Origin: Candidatus Avelusimicrobium luingense
GTDB taxonomy: Bacteria > Elusimicrobiota > Elusimicrobia > Elusimicrobiales > Elusimicrobiaceae
Reading direction: 5' to 3'
DNA: 64,000 nt
Assembly: GCA_900315845.1 (NCBI GenBank)
Contig: OOHK01000005.1
Span: 114,321-178,320, forward strand
Position 1 is the stretch's first letter; each line of letters starts with the position of its first letter. Shown here piece after piece: positions 44,802 to 52,459 of this stretch. The notes beneath the pieces are model-generated. The model did no database searches. It worked only from the letters and a program-made list of their open reading frames with translations, and was not told the origin of the DNA. The translations under genes and the position numbers were made by a program.

Positions 44802-45368
44802 TTAAGGCAATTCGTACAAACGGATACCGCTATCGTGCTTTTTGACCCCTTTGAAAAACTTGACGCAAAAATCACCCGCGTTTTTACCAAAAACATAGGA
44901 ACTGTGTTCTTTTATCTCGCCGCAAAGTAATTTGTGAGTAGGAATATTTGCATGGGTGGCTGCGGTATTTACATAATAAGAAAAATCGGCCCCTTTATAA
45001 TTACCTTTTAGCCTTCCTACATGAATTGCTATGACATTTCCTACTTCAAGAACAGCAGACCAATCTGCATTAGAACGCGTATCTTTTAATGAATAATCAT
45101 ACAGACTCGTATTCCCGGTAAAATCAGCAGGTAAATCTACGTCCAATTCGTCAAATGAAGTCGGCCCTGTTCCGTTTGCTTGGTAATAGATTTCCAACGC
45201 TTGCCCGATAGATTTGGCAAGAGTCATCATTTGTACGGCGCGCGATTTTTCCACCGCTTTCGTGTATTGCGGCAACGCCACCGCCGCCAAAATACCGATA
45301 ATGAGAACAACCACTAATAATTCTATTAGCGTAAAACCTCTCGAACGACCTGATATACTATTTCTCAT
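44802..45368 (-). CDS. Type IV pilin-like protein
   Basis: 188 aa. Leader [11 protein letters not shown], then [20 protein letters not shown] and [17 protein letters not shown], nearly identical to the other two pilins in the first 50 residues. The globular domain differs. Three cysteines sit in the C-terminal third. AAAGGAG precedes the ATG. It starts only 12 bp behind the hydE stop, so it is probably co-transcribed with hydE. No pilus assembly genes are nearby. Confidence 0.92.
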   Translation of the reverse strand: MRNSISGRSRGFTLIELLVVVLIIGILAAVALPQYTKAVEKSRAVQMMTLAKSIGQALEIYYQANGTGPTSFDELDVDLPADFTGNTSLYDYSLKDTRSNADWSAVLEVGNVIAIHVGRLKGNYKGADFSYYVNTAATHANIPTHKLLCGEIKEHSSYVFGKNAGDFCVKFFKGVKKHDSGIRLYELP

Positions 45369-45380
45369 AACACGCTCCTT

Positions 45381-46421
45381 TTAAACTTTTTTCAAATAGT
45401 CACCGTGGAAACCTTTTTTGTGCGCAACAAAGCGGCCGATAGATTTGATTTTATTTTCCACACAACCGCGGCATTTTTCCGCCGAATCACCCAAGCAAAT
45501 TTTGCCGGGGTATAATTCGTAAAACGGACGAAATTCCGTGTCTGTGGTGTTTGGCATTACCACATTAGCGCCCGCTTGTAAGGCAAGCAAACGCCCTTGC
45601 GGATGCAAGGTTTCCATGGCTGTTGTGGCCGGGATATTGATGTCCGGCAGTAATAAACGCATTACCGCCATCATTTTAAGGGCCAAATCAAAATGTCCGT
45701 CGGCTTTTTCAGTTGCCAAAGGCGTTTGCTGGTGGGGGATAAACGGCCCGATTCCCGCCATATCTACGGGAAGTTTTTGAAAAAACAATAAATCGTCTGC
45801 CAAACTTTCCACCGTTTGGCCCGGGAGCCCCACCAGCGAACCGGAACCGACTTCATACCCCAACGCTTTCAAATCATGCAAGCACCGTACGCGGTTTTCC
45901 CAACGCATTTGTGGGTCTAATTTTTCGTACAGTTCTTTGTCGGTCGTTTCAATGCGTAGTAAATAACGGTCTGCACCGGCTTGACGGTAGGCGGCATATT
46001 CTTCGCGAGTTTTCTCGCCGATACTTAAAGTAAGCGCGACATCTAACTTTTTTATTTCGCGGATAATTTCACACAGTTTATCCGTGTCAAACCACAAGTC
46101 TTCGCCCGATTGTAACACGATTGTTTTATAGCCGTATGATACGGCTTGTTTGGCGGTTGTTATAATTTGCTGCGGCGTTAAGCGGTAGCGTTTAACGTGT
46201 GAGTTTCCCGCGCGGATACCGCAATATAAACAGTTATTTTTACAGTAATTAGAAAATTCTATCAGCGCACGCAAATAAACGCCGTCACCCACAAATTTCC
46301 GGCGCACTTCATCCGCCGCAACAAAAAGAGTCTGCGCATTTTGCATAGAAAGCAAGCGGATAATTTCTTCTTTAGATAAGATATGCGTTTGAACGGCACG
46401 CCGTAAAATCTCGTCTGTCAT
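45381..46421 (-). CDS. hydE: [FeFe]-hydrogenase maturase HydE (radical SAM)
   Basis: 346 aa. The radical SAM motif is CKNNCLYCGIR (Cys-x3-Cys-x2-Cys), preceded by EFSNYC. The barrel segments LQSGEDLWFD, SIGEKTREEYAAYRQAGADRYLLRIET and GSGSLVGLPGQTVESL are typical of HydE, as is the P-x-x-x-T region IPHQQTPLA. Cysteines in CLGDSAEKCRGC correspond to the optional second cluster. HydE helps build the H-cluster dithiolate ligand. hydF, hydG and the hydrogenase are elsewhere. Its -10 box is 6 nt from the ATG, so the mRNA is probably leaderless. Confidence 0.93.
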   Translation of the reverse strand: MTDEILRRAVQTHILSKEEIIRLLSMQNAQTLFVAADEVRRKFVGDGVYLRALIEFSNYCKNNCLYCGIRAGNSHVKRYRLTPQQIITTAKQAVSYGYKTIVLQSGEDLWFDTDKLCEIIREIKKLDVALTLSIGEKTREEYAAYRQAGADRYLLRIETTDKELYEKLDPQMRWENRVRCLHDLKALGYEVGSGSLVGLPGQTVESLADDLLFFQKLPVDMAGIGPFIPHQQTPLATEKADGHFDLALKMMAVMRLLLPDINIPATTAMETLHPQGRLLALQAGANVVMPNTTDTEFRPFYELYPGKICLGDSAEKCRGCVENKIKSIGRFVAHKKGFHGDYLKKV

Positions 46422-46433
46422 AGTAAAAGTATA
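46422..46433 (-). promoter_or_regulatory. -10 box of hydE abutting the start codon
   Basis: Minus-strand TATACT (46428-46433), six bases, then the ATG at 46421. Confidence 0.65.
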
Positions 46434-46513
46434 TCAAAAATATGGGACTAATTACCTATTTGTTTCTGGGCCCGGAAAGAAAAAAATTTAGGACTTATTC
46501 TATCAAAAATCAT

Positions 46514-46579
46514 GGGTCTAAATTCCGGTGGGGCCTAGAGCCAAAGACCCTCGTAGTTTTCGTCAGAAACAGATACATT
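46514..46579 (+). promoter_or_regulatory. Possible variant dyad promoter of the 55-aa gene (site E)
   Basis: GGGTCTA (46514-46520), 9 bp, GGGGCCT (46530-46536) resembles the dyad of sites A-D, but the nearest -10-like box (TACATT, 46574-46579) is 37 bp away instead of 31-33. Treat it as a weak member. Confidence 0.3.
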
Positions 46580-46619
46580 ATATATATAAGCCGCACCAAT
46601 TTGATAAGGAGGTACTAAT

Positions 46620-46787
46620 ATGGCCAACAACAAACAAAATATTACACAAGACGTTCGTCCGGCGTGTTTGCTACGCGCCTTCGCTGATATCAATTGCGAT
46701 TTTGCCGATTGGTACCAAGCCACCCAGTTAGAAATTGACAAACTGGAAAAAGAATTGGCGGAAGATTTACAACCCGTACATTCATAA
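46620..46787 (+). CDS. Small 55-residue protein, function unknown
   Basis: Start MANNKQNITQDVRPACLLRA, end LEKELAEDLQPVHS. A near-perfect Shine-Dalgarno sequence (AAGGAGG) sits 7 nt before the ATG, and a strong terminator follows 17 bp after the stop, so a short dedicated mRNA is likely. The protein has no signal peptide or membrane segment, two cysteines (16 and 26) and a charged C-terminal helix (about 36-50). It lies between hydE and the repeat-protein operon. I do not recognise it. Confidence 0.65.
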   Translation: MANNKQNITQDVRPACLLRAFADINCDFADWYQATQLEIDKLEKELAEDLQPVHS

Positions 46788-46803
46788 TATCTCCAGAACA
46801 CCC

Positions 46804-46834
46804 GGCGCCCGTTCTCCAGCGGGCGCCCCATTTT
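46804..46834 (+). terminator. Terminator after the 55-aa gene
   Basis: GGCGCCCG (46804-46811) pairs with CGGGCGCC (46820-46827), then CCATTTT. Confidence 0.8.
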
Positions 46835-46852
46835 GTAAATCAAAAAGAATAT

Positions 46853-46919
46853 AGGCCTAAAGACCCGTTGGCAAATAGGTCTTTTGACTCTCGCGAATTG
46901 CAAACAAATTTTTTAAACT
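46853..46919 (+). promoter_or_regulatory. Dyad plus -10 promoter of the tandem-repeat protein operon (site B)
   Basis: AGACCCG (46861-46867), 8 bp, TAGGTCT (46876-46882), TTTGACT, then TAAACT (46914-46919) 31 bp after the dyad and 7 nt before the ATG. An extra half-site AGGCCTA lies at 46853-46859. Confidence 0.6.
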
Positions 46920-46926
46920 ATAGTAT

Positions 46927-49900
46927 ATGAATCAATTGATTAGTAGCCTTAATTTGCGGAAACGGATTATTCTTACTATTATTTTTTCCGCCTTATCTAT
47001 CAAGGGATTTGCGCAAAACCCACTTATTAAAGGTTTAAGTGAGGCGCGGGCTATTTTTTCACTAGAAAAGCAAGTGGAATTTTTACGTATCCAAAACCCG
47101 GAAATTCCTGTTGAAGCACTTCGCAAAACCATGCAATATTTAAAGCAAGACCCTATTGCTACCAACGCAGATTTGGAATATTTCTTCCGGCACAATGTAG
47201 GATATGTACCGGTAGCAGAACCACACGTTTCCCAACAACAAGCCCTAGCGCTTATTGACAATCTTTCTAGCAAACGTGTTCCCCGAAGACCGCAAACTTT
47301 TGCCCAACTGGAAAACGGAACAAGTGCTTCCTTAAGAGAGGCAACCGCCCGTTTAACGCAAGTACCGGTGCCCGGCTATGGTATTTATTTCCAACAATTA
47401 CGAAGAAATGATTTTTTGGCGATGGGAAATTTCGGTTTGAACATACAACGTATTATGGATATGTACACCAAAATTTATCCTACCGGCAAAACAGTTGTTA
47501 TTTCAAAAAATTTCAGTGATATGTTTGCCCAAACGCTTCGAACAAACGATATTATCACCCACGAAAAAGGGATAGAAAAATGGCTGGAATTGCGCGGATT
47601 GGAAAAACAGGCTTTTTTTGAGTCCGGCTTACCCGCCGCATTAGTAGAGCCTACCGACGAATTGATAATTCCTTCTTTTACCCAAATGGATGTTGCACAA
47701 AATTATTGGCTCGGTGTGGCTAACGGACAGGTGGAAAAAACCGTATATGCGGAGAACGGTTTTGCCCAGTACGCCAGCGCGGCCGTCAATTTAGGTTGGT
47801 TTGGCACTCCGCAACTGGCAGCACCCGCTATTTTACAAATGGCCCGGCGTGATTACGGCCTGTTTGATTTGTGGAAAGATTATTTTTTCACGCGCGCGTT
47901 ACTTAATTTAGGGGCTTATAAAGAATTACAGGAATTGGCCCTGATTCGCTTAAAAGAAACAGATAGCCAACGTCAGCCCAAACAACTGGCCGCTGTTTGG
48001 CGCGGAATAAAAAACGTAATTCCGAAAAACAAAGCCCGTCTTATCATTCCGGAAGACCGTATCGCCTTACAAGACGAGCCCCTTCCCGAACTGTTACGGG
48101 AAGACCTGATATTACACCATCCGTTTGCCTATGTGCTTTTGAATGGTTCACAGGAAGTGACGGTATTATGGCAGGAAATTCGCCACGGATTAGATGAACA
48201 ATTCTCGCAAGCGGCATTACAAGTCGGAGTAGGCACTCTGCTAGCCAAACAATGGGAAAAACTAGCCGCCAGAAGATTACAAACTTCTGCGCCTGCCCCA
48301 CGGGTGGAATTAGAATATGACGAGCCGGAAACTCCCGATTTATCAACCGAAGATGTCGCGGCAACAGACAGCGAAGACATCGCCCCGATTAACGAATTAA
48401 TAGAAGAAGTAGACCAACAACCGGTTTCTACACGGAGTAGAAAAGTCCGCACTCCGGCATCTGTACGCCAAGAATTAGCGGAATTTATAGAAAATCACCA
48501 CGGCGCCCTGCCACCGCATAATAGCGCTTTGCGTCAGGCAATTTTTTCTTTAACTTCGCACGCATCCGCCTCTACCGATCCGGATATCCAATGGATACAG
48601 CAAATGATAGAAGACCATAGTGTATATCATAAATACACCACACCGGCCAAAGCACGCAAAGATTTAGAAGAATATATCCAACTTCATGACGGAGAATTAC
48701 CTCCCAACAATTCCGGTTTGCGCCAAAAAATCCGCAGGATGAAAAAACAATTTCCCGAAGACCCGGATATGGCAATTATCGATCAACTTTTATCAACAAA
48801 TTCTTCCCACAGCAAAGGGCGGCAATCTGTTCTCCGCTCGCCGGCACAAGTACGTCAAGATTTACTGACTTATCTGAACAAACATAACGGGCAAATTCCA
48901 CCTGCCGGCGGCCCTTTACGCACGTTGATTTATAAGACACTTCGTATAGAAAATCCCAATGACCCGGATGTGATTGCCTTGCGTACCTTATGGCAAAATC
49001 ATGTTCAACCCAGAGGGGGAAAAGTTACCCGCACACCGGCTAATGTGCGCCAAGAATTAGAAAATTATTTAACCGAACACGATAATAAACTCCCGCCACA
49101 AAACAATGCTTTACGGGCGGCTGCGTATAAAATAAGCAAAGTGGGAGATCAAAATAATTCCGATGTGCAGGAAATCATCCGGCTACTTCAGACGTATGGT
49201 GGCAAACACAACATCATTACACGGGGCAAGACAGCAGCCGATTGCCGTGCCGAATTAGAAACTTATTTTGCCGACAACACCCGTTTGCCTACCAATGGCT
49301 CGCCTTTATACACGTTCGCCTACAAAATAATGAAAATCGGAGATCCCAATGACCCGGACGTGATTGCGATTAAAGAAATGTGGCAAGCCCATAAAAAACC
49401 GAATCCGTACCGTAAAATCAAACCGGAATTGCTATCCGCGCCGGTAGATCCGCAAGATTTACCCCAAGTTACTCCGCATACGGCAAATGCTAAACGTACG
49501 CCCCAACAAGTCTATGATGAATTAGTCGTTTATTTGCAAACACATAACAATAAATTGCCACCGGGTACCACTTCCTTGCGTCATGCCATTACTTATATAA
49601 TTGACCATGGCGATAGAAACATCCCGGAAGTCAATCAAATTATTGATTTGTATAATAAATATGTAACCGTGGTTTCGCGTTCGCCTAAACAAGTGCGTGC
49701 GGAATTGGAAATTTACGCAGCCAACCAAGAAACTATTCCGGTAGACGGACCGTTATACCAAGCCCTTTATAATGTCATTCATAAAGGCGATCCGAACGAT
49801 CCGGATGTTATTGCCGTGACGGAAATGTGGGGGAAACTTCGCCAACGCACACGCCGTACGGCCAAACAAGTCTACGAAGACGTAGTGGCTTATGTAAATG

Positions 49901-50589
49901 AAAACGGGAAATTGCCGCCGGATAAACATTCCTTAAATAATGCGTATCGGCATTTGGTAAGAAAAGAGTATAGCAACGATCCGGATATACAAGCCTTGGT
50001 CCAATTTTGGCAAGCGCATGCGCAAAAAATAGCACCTGCCGAAGAACGTGCCGTTATAGTGTTGAAACAATTACAAATCTATCTTAAAGAGCATAACGAA
50101 CTGCCCAAAGGGGGGAGTTCATTACGAAATGCCGCCGAGCATTTACGACGTGTCGGCAACCAGAACGATCCGAATATTGCGGCTATTACGCGGTTGCTAA
50201 ATGAAAATAAATTTCAACCGGAAGTACAACGCACTCCGGAGAAAGTGTATCAAAATTTACAAACTTATTTGGAAATGAATAACGGTCAACTCCCACCCGC
50301 GAGACATCCGTTACGCAATAATTATTATCACGTTATCAACCATGTAGAAGGGGACGAACATACCCTTTCCGCCTTGCGGACCTTATGGGAATCGCATGTA
50401 AAAAACATTAAACGTACGCCGACTCAAGTACGTGCGGAATTAGAGCAATATATTCAGGAACACGACGGAAAATTACCTCCTATTCGCACGGCCTTGCGTC
50501 AAGCGGCATATCGATTTAGTTTAACACAAACAACTACGGATAAGGATATTGAAGCCATCAAAAATTTATTACGAATTTACAGCAGGTAA
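46927..50589 (+). CDS. Large secreted protein with about eleven tandem repeats
   Basis: 1220 aa. The signal peptide (about 1-29) ends K-G-F-A with Gln at +1. A non-repetitive N-terminal region (about 30-470) starts with a helical segment (NPLIKGLSEARAIFSLEKQV) that recurs in the next gene. An acidic linker (about 450-500) leads to roughly eleven repeats of about 60-65 residues (about 507-1220). Their consensus is R-T-P-x2-V-R-x-E-L-x2-Y-[LI], then H-[DN]-[GN]-x-L-P-P, L-R-x-A, and N-D-P-D-[VI]-x2-[IL]-x3-W. I do not know this repeat; it is distantly reminiscent of helicase-associated helical repeats. Predicted leaderless, driven by dyad promoter B. Confidence 0.85.
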   Translation: MNQLISSLNLRKRIILTIIFSALSIKGFAQNPLIKGLSEARAIFSLEKQVEFLRIQNPEIPVEALRKTMQYLKQDPIATNADLEYFFRHNVGYVPVAEPHVSQQQALALIDNLSSKRVPRRPQTFAQLENGTSASLREATARLTQVPVPGYGIYFQQLRRNDFLAMGNFGLNIQRIMDMYTKIYPTGKTVVISKNFSDMFAQTLRTNDIITHEKGIEKWLELRGLEKQAFFESGLPAALVEPTDELIIPSFTQMDVAQNYWLGVANGQVEKTVYAENGFAQYASAAVNLGWFGTPQLAAPAILQMARRDYGLFDLWKDYFFTRALLNLGAYKELQELALIRLKETDSQRQPKQLAAVWRGIKNVIPKNKARLIIPEDRIALQDEPLPELLREDLILHHPFAYVLLNGSQEVTVLWQEIRHGLDEQFSQAALQVGVGTLLAKQWEKLAARRLQTSAPAPRVELEYDEPETPDLSTEDVAATDSEDIAPINELIEEVDQQPVSTRSRKVRTPASVRQELAEFIENHHGALPPHNSALRQAIFSLTSHASASTDPDIQWIQQMIEDHSVYHKYTTPAKARKDLEEYIQLHDGELPPNNSGLRQKIRRMKKQFPEDPDMAIIDQLLSTNSSHSKGRQSVLRSPAQVRQDLLTYLNKHNGQIPPAGGPLRTLIYKTLRIENPNDPDVIALRTLWQNHVQPRGGKVTRTPANVRQELENYLTEHDNKLPPQNNALRAAAYKISKVGDQNNSDVQEIIRLLQTYGGKHNIITRGKTAADCRAELETYFADNTRLPTNGSPLYTFAYKIMKIGDPNDPDVIAIKEMWQAHKKPNPYRKIKPELLSAPVDPQDLPQVTPHTANAKRTPQQVYDELVVYLQTHNNKLPPGTTSLRHAITYIIDHGDRNIPEVNQIIDLYNKYVTVVSRSPKQVRAELEIYAANQETIPVDGPLYQALYNVIHKGDPNDPDVIAVTEMWGKLRQRTRRTAKQVYEDVVAYVNENGKLPPDKHSLNNAYRHLVRKEYSNDPDIQALVQFWQAHAQKIAPAEERAVIVLKQLQIYLKEHNELPKGGSSLRNAAEHLRRVGNQNDPNIAAITRLLNENKFQPEVQRTPEKVYQNLQTYLEMNNGQLPPARHPLRNNYYHVINHVEGDEHTLSALRTLWESHVKNIKRTPTQVRAELEQYIQEHDGKLPPIRTALRQAAYRFSLTQTTTDKDIEAIKNLLRIYSR
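48445..50586 (+). repeat. Tandem protein repeat array (about 11 units of ~195 bp)
   Basis: Unit starts can be recognised by R-[TS]-P or its variants near residues 508 onward. Units are divergent at DNA level, so the array is old rather than a recent expansion. Unit 5 carries a longer linker (about 25 extra residues). Confidence 0.8.
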
Positions 50590-50594
50590 CAACT

Positions 50595-51977
50595 ATGCAT
50601 AAACATCATTTGTACCTCTCTTGCATTTTAATTATCTTCGGTTTTATTTCCGTTCAAGCCCAATCAATTGTTTCAACCGGTATTAAAGGGCTGGAACGTT
50701 TAAGCCAGATATCTTCTGCGGAAAGACAAATCGCCTTTTTGCTCATGCAAAACCCACAACTTTCCTTAGAAGCGGCCACGCAATTGGTTAAGCAGGCCAA
50801 CCCGCAAGCCAATATAAACGTAGAAAATATACTTGGACAAATGAAATTATCTTCGGAAAACATGATAGATTTTTCTGCTTCGTCTTTTTCTAACGCCGTA
50901 GAAAATGCAATACGACGCGCCCAATCACCCGCCGTTACCCATGTCAAACCACCGTATCAGGCTCCGTGGCGCCACGGGCCGGAAATACTTTATGCTCAAA
51001 CCAAACTTTTTATTAGCGAAAACGGACATTTCCCGCGTCTAAAAATAGAAGACAAAACCCCGGATATGTACACGAAACAAGATATTCAAGAAATACAATT
51101 AGCCAGACGAATTAGATATTTCTTCGCATCCACAGAGCCGAATGATCCCATTGTTTTGGCCTTACAAGAAGAACAAGAAAAATACGCCTTTGGAGTTTCT
51201 CCGATAGATTATCCGAGCAATTACCAATCTGGCCCGATATCGCGCCAGATGTTTAGTCAGGAAATTAACCGAGCACCCGACGCACGCGATTTGGCAAACG
51301 ATTTTCCGCAATGGCTTCTTGACAATGGGAACTACATGATTCCTACCCCCGAAACCACCAAAGCATTTGAATCGGTACGTGTAGCCGCTGCCGGGAACGG
51401 ATTAAACGATGAGATATATGATATTTTAGTCACCTTAAATGCCATGCATTTAGGCTATTCCGATAAGGGGAGATCCGTTCGGGTGACTTATCGCGGGGAT
51501 AATCCCACCTTACCGCAAGCCAAAGATTTCCATGAAGTAATAGAAATCAACGGTTTAACGAAGTGGCAACCGCATGCCAAAAAAGCATTACAAAACGATT
51601 ACGGCCCCATTAAATTTTATATCACCCGCGATTCTATCGCCGGAATTTTTTTGGAAGAAGGAACAACTGCCGCCGATGTAGCGCGTGTATTTCAAGATTT
51701 ATGTCCTAAAGGTTTTTCAGTCCGCATGACACCCCACGAATTCGGTTTGCAAGACGGTCAGGTGACCAGCGATTCGTTTGCGGGCAGATTACACTTTCAT
51801 ATAGAACATATTTCTCCGTCGGAGGGGGAAGGTTCGGACAAGCCCGATATCAGTTATACGTTATGGCTCAATGCCCAAGATCTTGTTCAAGATAAAACAC
51901 CGCACCAAATCTTCAAACTCTACCGCGATTTGTTCCGGCCTTATATGGATGATTATATGGTCAATTTTACCCTTTAG
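50595..51977 (+). CDS. Secreted protein related to the repeat protein, function unknown
   Basis: 460 aa. The signal peptide ends V-Q-A with Gln at +1. Residues of about 23-70 (STGIKGLERLSQISSAERQI, then FLLMQNPQLSLEAATQLV) match the N-terminus of the preceding protein. One divergent copy of the ~65-residue repeat follows (about 130-200: TKLFISENGHFPR through LARRIRYFF to EPNDPIVLALQEEQ). The C-terminal ~200 residues are unrelated (VRVTYRGDNPTLPQAKDFHE, LHFHIEHISPSEGEG) and unrecognised. Five bases separate it from the previous stop, so the two form an operon. A terminator follows. Confidence 0.8.
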   Translation: MHKHHLYLSCILIIFGFISVQAQSIVSTGIKGLERLSQISSAERQIAFLLMQNPQLSLEAATQLVKQANPQANINVENILGQMKLSSENMIDFSASSFSNAVENAIRRAQSPAVTHVKPPYQAPWRHGPEILYAQTKLFISENGHFPRLKIEDKTPDMYTKQDIQEIQLARRIRYFFASTEPNDPIVLALQEEQEKYAFGVSPIDYPSNYQSGPISRQMFSQEINRAPDARDLANDFPQWLLDNGNYMIPTPETTKAFESVRVAAAGNGLNDEIYDILVTLNAMHLGYSDKGRSVRVTYRGDNPTLPQAKDFHEVIEINGLTKWQPHAKKALQNDYGPIKFYITRDSIAGIFLEEGTTAADVARVFQDLCPKGFSVRMTPHEFGLQDGQVTSDSFAGRLHFHIEHISPSEGEGSDKPDISYTLWLNAQDLVQDKTPHQIFKLYRDLFRPYMDDYMVNFTL

Positions 51978-52005
51978 AAAAACATATCACCAACTCATAT
52001 ATTTT

Positions 52006-52036
52006 AACAACCGTTTTTCAAAAGAAAACGGTTGTT
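52006..52036 (+). terminator. Terminator of the repeat-protein operon
   Basis: AACAACCGTTTT (52006-52017) pairs with AAAACGGTTGTT (52025-52036), followed by TTTTA. Its T-tract overlaps the -35 of the rpsO promoter. Confidence 0.88.
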
Positions 52037-52061
52037 TTTAGTGAGGGGAAATTGGTATAAT
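52032..52061 (+). promoter_or_regulatory. Probable rpsO promoter
   Basis: TTGTTT (52032-52037), 18-bp spacer, TATAAT (52056-52061), giving a leader of about 110 nt. Confidence 0.65.
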
Positions 52062-52067
52062 AAAACG

Positions 52068-52180
52068 GTACTGTAAAAGGTATAAAAATTAAACATAGGA
52101 GAAGGGCTCCGCTGCGGCTCGGTCGTTTTTAGGATAAATGCGGCTTGGTCGTTAGGTTGCAGCCCTAAGTGTAAATAAAA
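52068..52180 (+). promoter_or_regulatory. Structured rpsO 5' leader, probable S15 autoregulatory element
   Basis: AGGGCT (52103-52108) can pair with AGCCCT (52161-52166), enclosing two similar units: GCGGCTCGGTCGTTTTTAGG and GCGGCTTGGTCGTTAGG. No Shine-Dalgarno sequence lies directly before the rpsO ATG. AGGAGA (52097-52102) sits immediately 5' of the closing stem and would come within about 14 nt of the ATG when the stem forms. S15 proteins in several phyla bind their own leaders; the specific fold here is inferred. Confidence 0.6.
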
Positions 52181-52450
52181 ATGGTACTTTCATTGAAAGA
52201 CAGAAAAGACATCATCAGCAAATTCCAATCCAGCGCCAACGATACCGGCTCTGCCGCCGTACAAATTGCGCTCATTACGGAACGTATCCAATATATCTCT
52301 AACCACCTCAAAACGAACCCGAAAGATTTTGCGGGTGAAAGAGGGCTTAACAAACTCGTTAGCCAACGCAAACGCTTATTGGCTTACTTGAAACGCTCTG
52401 ACTTTGAAAAATATCAGTCCGTTACCAAAGAACTCAAACTCAGAAAATAG
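52181..52450 (+). CDS. rpsO: Ribosomal protein uS15
   Basis: 89 aa, exactly the usual size. SANDTGSAAVQIALITERI, ISNHLKTNPKDFAGERGLNKLVSQRKRLLAYLK (conserved in two blocks, HLKTNPKDF and GLNKLVSQRKRLLAYL) are diagnostic. It binds 16S rRNA and often its own mRNA. No nearby Shine-Dalgarno sequence. pnp follows after nine bases, the classic rpsO-pnp pair. Confidence 0.97.
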   Translation: MVLSLKDRKDIISKFQSSANDTGSAAVQIALITERIQYISNHLKTNPKDFAGERGLNKLVSQRKRLLAYLKRSDFEKYQSVTKELKLRK

Positions 52451-52459
52451 GACAACCAA

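Noticed and set aside
46440-46500. A further dyad upstream of hydE
   Set aside because: A partial match near 46465-46475 is present, but the second half-site cannot be found at 8-9 bp spacing.
46884-46889. TTGACT at site B as a -35 hexamer
   Set aside because: It is 24 bp from the -10 box, too far for a normal spacer, and coincides with the TTTGNCC element seen at the other sites.
48445-50586. The repeat array as a CRISPR or DNA-level satellite
   Set aside because: Units are conserved as protein, not as DNA, and keep one reading frame through 11 units.
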